NCBI RefSeq assembly: GCF_000381025.1
Contig: NZ_KB905819.1
Location: forward strand, 124,001-188,000
Reading direction: 5' to 3'
DNA length: 64,000 nucleotides
Source of the DNA: Streptomyces sulphureus DSM 40104
GTDB taxonomy: Bacteria > Actinomycetota > Actinomycetes > Streptomycetales > Streptomycetaceae
Shown here: piece by piece, positions 60,401-64,000 of the stretch
Layout: each line of letters begins with the position of its first letter
Position numbering within the stretch: position 1 is the stretch's first letter
Program-made: the position numbers and the translations under genes
Notes under the pieces: model-generated
The model's database searches: none
What the model was told of the DNA's origin: nothing
Seen by the model: the letters and a program-made list of their open reading frames with translations, nothing else

Positions 60401-61447
60401 GGCGTCCCGCTCGTCCCTGCGGATCGCGGCGCCGTCGAGGGAGAGCGTGGCGCGGCGCAGGTCGGGTGCGGTCTCGCGGCCGTCGGCCACTGGTTCGGCC
60501 TCCAGGACGGCGAAGATCTCCTCGGCCGCGGAGAGCCCCTCGGCTGCCGCGTGGTAGCGCGCCCCCACCTGGCGCAGCGGAAGGTACGCCTCCGGCGCGA
60601 GGACCAGCACCATGAGCCCCGTCTCCAGGTCGAGTTCGCCGCTGACGAGGCGCATCCCGATGCTCACGGCGACGAGCGCGACCGACACCGTGGAGAGCAG
60701 CTCCAGCGCGAAGGAGGAGAGGAAGGCGAGCCGCAGCGTGCGCAGCGTCGCGCGCCGGTACCGGTCGGTGATCCGGCCGATCTTCTCCGTCTGCGCACCG
60801 GCGCGCCCGAAGATCCGCAGCGTCGGCAGCCCCTCGACGACGTCGAGGAAGTGCCCCGACAGCCGCGAGAGGAGCCGCCACTGACGAGTGGTGTGCGCCT
60901 GCGTGGCCCAGCCGATGAGCGCCATGAAGACGGGGATGAGCGGCAGCGTCACGAGGATCACGCCGGCCGAGACCCAGTCCGCCGTGCCGATCCGCAGCAG
61001 CACGGCGACGGGCACCACCACCGCGAGCGCGAGCTGCGGCAGGTACCGCGCGAAGTAGTCGTCGAGCGCGTCGATCCCGCGGGTGACGAGCGCCGAGAGT
61101 TCACCCGACCTGTGCCCCGCGAGCCACTCGGGCCCCAGCCGCGCCGCCCGCTCCACGAGCCGCAGCCGCAGCTCCGACTTGACCGAGGCCGAACTCCGGT
61201 GTGCAGCCAGCTCGGTGAGCCACGAGACGAGCCCGCGCCCCACCGAGACGCCCGCGAGCCACAGCAGCGGCCCGCGCAGTTCGCCGACCCCGGCTCCGTC
61301 GACGAACGCCCCCACGACCACCTCGGCGATCAGCATCGCCTGGGCCACGACGAGGAGGGCGCCGCAGAGTCCGAGCAGCACCGAGCCGCCGAGGAAGCGG
61401 CGGGCGGCGCGGGCGTGCCCGAGCAGCCGCGGATCGACGGGGCGCAT
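57455..61447 (-). CDS. cydDC: Fused CydD-CydC ABC exporter for cytochrome bd assembly
   Basis: A 1330-residue double half-transporter. CydD part: six helices within about 18-310, Walker A GPSGAGKS (369-376), LSAGQRQ signature (467-473), Walker B LLLLDEP (487-493). A linker of about 200 residues (545-745) follows. CydC part: helices within about 752-1025, Walker A GVSGAGKT (1102-1109), LSGGQRQ (1209-1215), Walker B LLLDEP (1231-1236). CydDC exports thiol reductants or haem-related compounds needed for bd oxidase maturation. The fusion is usual in Streptomyces, but the linker, with 3-4 imperfect repeats of about 33 residues (590-715), makes this one longer than most I recall. It follows cydB by 39 bp. 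Confidence 0.96.
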   Translation of the reverse strand: MRPVDPRLLGHARAARRFLGGSVLLGLCGALLVVAQAMLIAEVVVGAFVDGAGVGELRGPLLWLAGVSVGRGLVSWLTELAAHRSSASVKSELRLRLVERAARLGPEWLAGHRSGELSALVTRGIDALDDYFARYLPQLALAVVVPVAVLLRIGTADWVSAGVILVTLPLIPVFMALIGWATQAHTTRQWRLLSRLSGHFLDVVEGLPTLRIFGRAGAQTEKIGRITDRYRRATLRTLRLAFLSSFALELLSTVSVALVAVSIGMRLVSGELDLETGLMVLVLAPEAYLPLRQVGARYHAAAEGLSAAEEIFAVLEAEPVADGRETAPDLRRATLSLDGAAIRRDERDADSLPPTTLSVAPGERVALVGPSGAGKSTLLAAVLGFVRPDRGRVLLDGRDAADFSVRSLHTQIAWVPQAPQLFAGTVAENVRLARPDATEAEVVSALRDAAAAELAPGTLLGEHGTGLSAGQRQRVALARAFLADRPLLLLDEPTAALDGETEASVVEAVRKLAEGRTVLLVAHRPALLALADRVVRLPDTGAADGARADAPARVRLPVPGGPGDVRVGGGATGGARAGGGFRDGGGEARDGAPGEPNAFTVHEGDGRAGVVARQAEEPEHARERARGSAPDEPRTATGGRDGVVAPEADDEPEHARNGASDEPRVTVHEGGRADVVARAADDEPEQVRQDGPHTSAVAEGDDRTGGVAQEADGSGANPREASARTGVRAPGVVRTALARVRAAGRPERRRMGLALVLGALALGSAVGLMATSGWLISRAFQQPPVLYLMVAVTATRAFGIGRAVFRYAERLVSHDAVLRVLARLRVGVFRRLTTLAPAGLGRARRGDLLSRLVSDVDALQDYFLRWLQPAAVAALVSLGATAFTWWLLPEAGAVLAAGLLVAGVGVPALTALVARRVEQRLAPARGALTTRTLDVLTGTGELTVAGALPDRLNRLRAADTSLTRLTARSAAATALATGLGSFTTGLTVAASAWVGVAAVADGRLDGIWLAAVVLVPLAAFEAVTDLPLAVQHRLRTKRAAERVQEVLDAPEPVRDEGSAASPARPFPLSVRELTVRYPGAERAALDSFDLELSEGRRVAVVGVSGAGKTTLVHALLRFLDPEHGSYTLGGVPALGREGLAGDTVRRYVGLCAQDAHLFDSTLRENLLLARPESSDAELRAALSAARLDGWIATLPHGLDTFVGERGTRLSGGQRQRVALARALLAGFPVLLLDEPAEHLDLPTADALTRDLLTATEGRTTLLITHRLRGLDAVDEVVVLDGGHAVQRGTYRELAAVDGPFARMLEREESADALRTAGSAHAGAPHQPAVH
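59303..59680 (-). repeat. Imperfect tandem repeats coding for the CydDC linker
   Basis: Three full and one partial unit of about 33 codons encode residues 590-715. Recurring pieces are APDEPR or GASDEPR, TVHEG followed by R and VVAR, and ADDEPEHAR or ADDEPEQVR. The units differ at many positions, so the duplication is old or under loose selection. The encoded linker is acidic and disordered in character, between the two half-transporters. Confidence 0.75.
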
Positions 61448-61486
61448 GGTCCACCTCCGGTGTGTGCGGGGGAAGTTGGGGCGGGA

Positions 61487-62494
61487 TCAGTGCTCGCCTG
61501 CGGTCGAGAGCGAGTCGGTTCCGATGCGCTTGCGGAAGACCCAGTACGTCCACGCCTGGTAGGCGAGGACCACGGGCGTCGCCAGCGCGGCGCACCAGGT
61601 CATGATCTTCAGCGTGTACGGGGTGGACGAGGCGTTCTCGGCCGTGAGGTTCCAGGCGGGGTCGAGCGAGGAGGGCATCACGTTCGGGTAGAGCGCGAGG
61701 AAGAGCATCGCGACGGAGGCGACGACGGCGACGCCCGAGAAGGAGAACGCCCATCCCTCCCGCCCGGCGAGGTTGCAGCCGAACGCGGCGGCCAGCCCCG
61801 CGACGGCGAGTACGAGCGCGAGGAGCGACCAGAGGCCGCCCCCGTCGAGCTGCGTCCAGACGAGGAAGCCGCCGGCGGCGACCGCGGTCCCGAGCGCAAG
61901 CCGGCTCGCGAGCCGCCGCGCCCGCGTGCGTATGTCGCCGAGGGTCTTGAGCGCGACGAACACGGCACCGTGGAAGGTGAAGAGGAGCAGCGTCACCGCC
62001 CCGCCGAGCAGCGGATAAGGACCGAAGAGGTCGAGCACGTTGCCGACGTACTCCTTCTCCGCGTCGATCTTCACCCCGTGGACGATGTTGCCGAAGAGGA
62101 CGCCCCACGCGAAGGCGGGCACGAGCGAGCACCAGAAGATCGCCCACTCCCACCTCCGCTGCCAGTACTCCTCCTCGCGCTTGGCCCGGTACTCGAACGC
62201 GACGCCGCGCACGATCAGGCACCCGAGGATCACCAGCAGCGGCAGGTAGAACCCGGAGAAGAGAGTGGCGTACCACTCGGGGAACGCCGCGAAGGTGGCG
62301 CCCGCCGCTGTGATCAGCCAGACCTCGTTGCCGTCCCAGACCGGTCCGATGGTGTTGATCAGGACGCGGCGCTCGGGCCGGTTCCGGGCGAGGAGCCGGG
62401 TGAGGACACCGACACCGAAGTCGAAGCCCTCGAGGAAGAAGTAGCCGATCCACAGGACGGCGATGAGTACGAACCAGACGTCATGCAGGTGCAC
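61487..62494 (-). CDS. cydB: Cytochrome bd ubiquinol/menaquinol oxidase subunit II
   Basis: A 335-residue membrane protein with about nine helices. It starts VHLHDVWFVLIAVLWIGYFFLEGFDFGVG, the CydB signature, with NRPERRVLINTIGPVWDGNEVWLI next, which is highly conserved. CydB supports the haem-bearing CydA subunit in oxygen reduction at high affinity. GTG at 62494 has GGAAGGGG eight bases upstream. It lies 62 bp after cydA and 39 bp before cydDC in one operon. Confidence 0.96.
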   Translation of the reverse strand: MHLHDVWFVLIAVLWIGYFFLEGFDFGVGVLTRLLARNRPERRVLINTIGPVWDGNEVWLITAAGATFAAFPEWYATLFSGFYLPLLVILGCLIVRGVAFEYRAKREEEYWQRRWEWAIFWCSLVPAFAWGVLFGNIVHGVKIDAEKEYVGNVLDLFGPYPLLGGAVTLLLFTFHGAVFVALKTLGDIRTRARRLASRLALGTAVAAGGFLVWTQLDGGGLWSLLALVLAVAGLAAAFGCNLAGREGWAFSFSGVAVVASVAMLFLALYPNVMPSSLDPAWNLTAENASSTPYTLKIMTWCAALATPVVLAYQAWTYWVFRKRIGTDSLSTAGEH

Positions 62495-62556
62495 CGCTGA
62501 TCCCCTTCCGCTGCCGGGGCCGAGGCCGGCCCCGCAGACACGTCGGTACGAGCACG

Positions 62557-64000
62557 TCAGTAGGAGAAGGCCATGGGCTTGTCCGGGTCCCCACCGATCT
62601 TCGTCGGCGGGTTCCTGTCGGCCTCGGTGAGTTCGGGCGGTCCCGCCTTGACGGCCTTGGCGAGGAGCTTCACCTCGATCACGGCGAGGATCGCGTAGAG
62701 GAGCGTGAACCCGATGAGCGAGGTGAGCACCTCGCCCTGGGAGACGCTCGGCGAGACGGCGGAGGCCGTGGGGAGCAGCCCGTAGACGGCCCACGGTTGG
62801 CGGCCCATCTCCGTGAAGATCCAGCCGAAGGAGTTGGCGATCAGCGGGAACCCGAGCGTGAGTACGGCGATCCGCCAGTACCAGCCGCTGAGCCAGGGGG
62901 AGAGCTCGGTGTCGCGGAGCAGCGCGAGGCGTGGCACCTCCTCGGGCTCGGTGCGCAGCCTCTCGGAGAGCCAGAACCGGTTGCGCGTGAGGTAGAGGCC
63001 GACGAGGCCGACGGCGAAGGAGGCCATCCCGAACCCGATCATCGCCCTGAACCCCCAGTACGCGACGGGGATGTTGGGCCGGTAGTCGTCGAGCCCGATG
63101 GTGTCGCGGTACTTCTCCTGGAGCCTCTCGTTGGTGTCGTTGATGCCCGGCACCTCCTCGCTGAAGTTGTCGTGCGCGAGGAAGGAGAGGAGCCCGGGTA
63201 TCTCGATGGCGACCTTGTTGTGCCCGGCCTCGACGTCGCCGTAGGCGAAGACGGAGAACGGTGCCGGCGCCTCGGTGTCCCAGAGCGCCTCGGCCGCCGC
63301 CATCTTCATCGGCTGCTGCTCGTACATGATCTTGCCGAGGCGGTCCCCGCTGACGACGGTGAGCAGCCCGCCGATCACCAGCGTGACGAGCCCGAGCCGC
63401 AGCGAGCTGCGCATCACCTCGACGTGCCGCCGCCGCAAGAGGTGCCAGGCGGCTATGCCGACCATGAAGGCGGCACCGGTGATCATCGCGGCCGTCATCG
63501 TGTGGAAGAACTGCGCGAGCGCCGTGTTCTGCGTCAACACCTGCCAGTAGTCGGTGAGTTCGGCACGGCCGCTCTCCTCGTTCATTCGGTAGCCGACGGG
63601 GTGCTGCATCCAGGAGTTGGCGGCGAGGATGAAGTACGCGGAGAGGACGGTGCCGATCGCGACGAGCCAGACGGTGGCGAGGTGGAGCCGCTGCGGCAAC
63701 TTGTCCCAGCCGAAGATCCACAGGCCGATGAACGTCGACTCGAGGAAGAAGGCGATGAGCGCCTCGAAGGCGAGCGGAGCCCCGAAGACGTCGCCGACGA
63801 ACCGCGAGTAGTCCGACCAGTTCAGCCCGAACTGGAACTCCTGGACGATGCCGGTGACGACGCCCATGGCGATGTTGATGAGGAAGAGCTTCCCCCAGAA
63901 CTTCGTCGCCCTGAGGTACTTCTCCTTGCCGGTGCGCACCCAGGCCGTCTGGAGGACGGCGGTGAGGGTGGAGAGCGAGATCGTCAGGGGGACGAAGAGG
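62557..64000 (-). CDS. cydA: Cytochrome bd oxidase subunit I, N-terminus outside the window
   Basis: The final 480 residues of CydA; the frame is open at base 63999 and runs off the window, so the first helix with haem ligand His19 (E. coli numbering) is missing. Ligand positions corresponding to the b558 and b595 haems are visible in ALAQFFHTMTAAM (His186 type) and GWIFTEMGRQPW (Met393 type). The short Q-loop is of the actinobacterial kind. The enzyme reduces O2 to water with quinol, protecting against low oxygen and nitric oxide. Partners cydB and cydDC follow on the same strand. Confidence 0.96.
   Translation of the reverse strand, partial: LFVPLTISLSTLTAVLQTAWVRTGKEKYLRATKFWGKLFLINIAMGVVTGIVQEFQFGLNWSDYSRFVGDVFGAPLAFEALIAFFLESTFIGLWIFGWDKLPQRLHLATVWLVAIGTVLSAYFILAANSWMQHPVGYRMNEESGRAELTDYWQVLTQNTALAQFFHTMTAAMITGAAFMVGIAAWHLLRRRHVEVMRSSLRLGLVTLVIGGLLTVVSGDRLGKIMYEQQPMKMAAAEALWDTEAPAPFSVFAYGDVEAGHNKVAIEIPGLLSFLAHDNFSEEVPGINDTNERLQEKYRDTIGLDDYRPNIPVAYWGFRAMIGFGMASFAVGLVGLYLTRNRFWLSERLRTEPEEVPRLALLRDTELSPWLSGWYWRIAVLTLGFPLIANSFGWIFTEMGRQPWAVYGLLPTASAVSPSVSQGEVLTSLIGFTLLYAILAVIEVKLLAKAVKAGPPELTEADRNPPTKIGGDPDKPMAFSY

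Overview
The window is very GC-rich DNA with dense genes, frequent GTG/TTG starts and long spurious reading frames on the opposite strands. The gene content (multi-sensor SpoIIE-type phosphatase beside aspS, fused CydDC, SigB/F-type sigma factor, DUF5133, TerD, PspAB-HtpX, many VOC proteins) points to the chromosome of a Streptomyces or close relative. A ParB-box-like palindrome at 2043-2056 and housekeeping genes such as aspS, metG and cydABDC fit the conserved core of the chromosome, possibly near oriC. No tRNA, rRNA, CRISPR array, insertion sequence or prophage was recognised.

Layout. 1-9.8 kb: the tail of a pirin, a CPBP membrane protease, a PAS-GAF-SpoIIE-HATPase phosphatase diverging from aspS, a Uma2-family protein, a lipoprotein, and metG. 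10-23.4 kb: a Tat-exported PhoX-like protein, a VIT/CCC1 carrier, a ThrE-like exporter, a type II NADH dehydrogenase-like flavoprotein, a tandem universal stress protein, a DNA photolyase, a dienelactone hydrolase-like enzyme, small membrane and VOC proteins, and an M23 peptidase. 23.5-28.8 kb: inorganic pyrophosphatase, DUF5133, the sigma factor, a FUSC-family membrane protein, a YbdK-like carboxylate-amine ligase, and a basic 'plasmid stabilization' type protein. 28.8-33.6 kb: a GH3 beta-glucosidase and a GH15 enzyme.

33.7-46 kb is the accessory-looking part. It holds an HATPase anti-sigma-like protein facing a frameshifted XRE-TPR regulator, a lone TerD, a VOC protein, a 616-bp degenerate heptanucleotide repeat array, a two-TM membrane protein, an ArsR-MgtA unit, one intact and one frameshifted GntR regulator, and several gene-free gaps. 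46.1-49.8 kb is one operon encoding two ABC-2-type exporters. 50.2-54.3 kb holds an alpha/beta-hydrolase-SDR fusion, a MerR regulator and a luciferase-like oxidoreductase. 54.7-64 kb has PspAB-HtpX, a Cof-type HAD phosphatase and the cytochrome bd operon cydA-cydB-cydDC, with cydA running off the end.

Shared themes are stress and energy physiology (bd oxidase with its CydDC exporter, NDH-2, USP, PspAB/HtpX, photolyase) and partner-switching regulation (SpoIIE phosphatase, HATPase protein, SigB/F-like sigma). The most unusual signal is the heptamer array at 37617-38232, which sits between two convergent genes. Next are two regulators each broken by one base in a G/C run, a rare ATTGCGCAAT palindrome found upstream of two nearby genes, and operator-like inverted repeats in the intergenic region at 49.8-50.25 kb.
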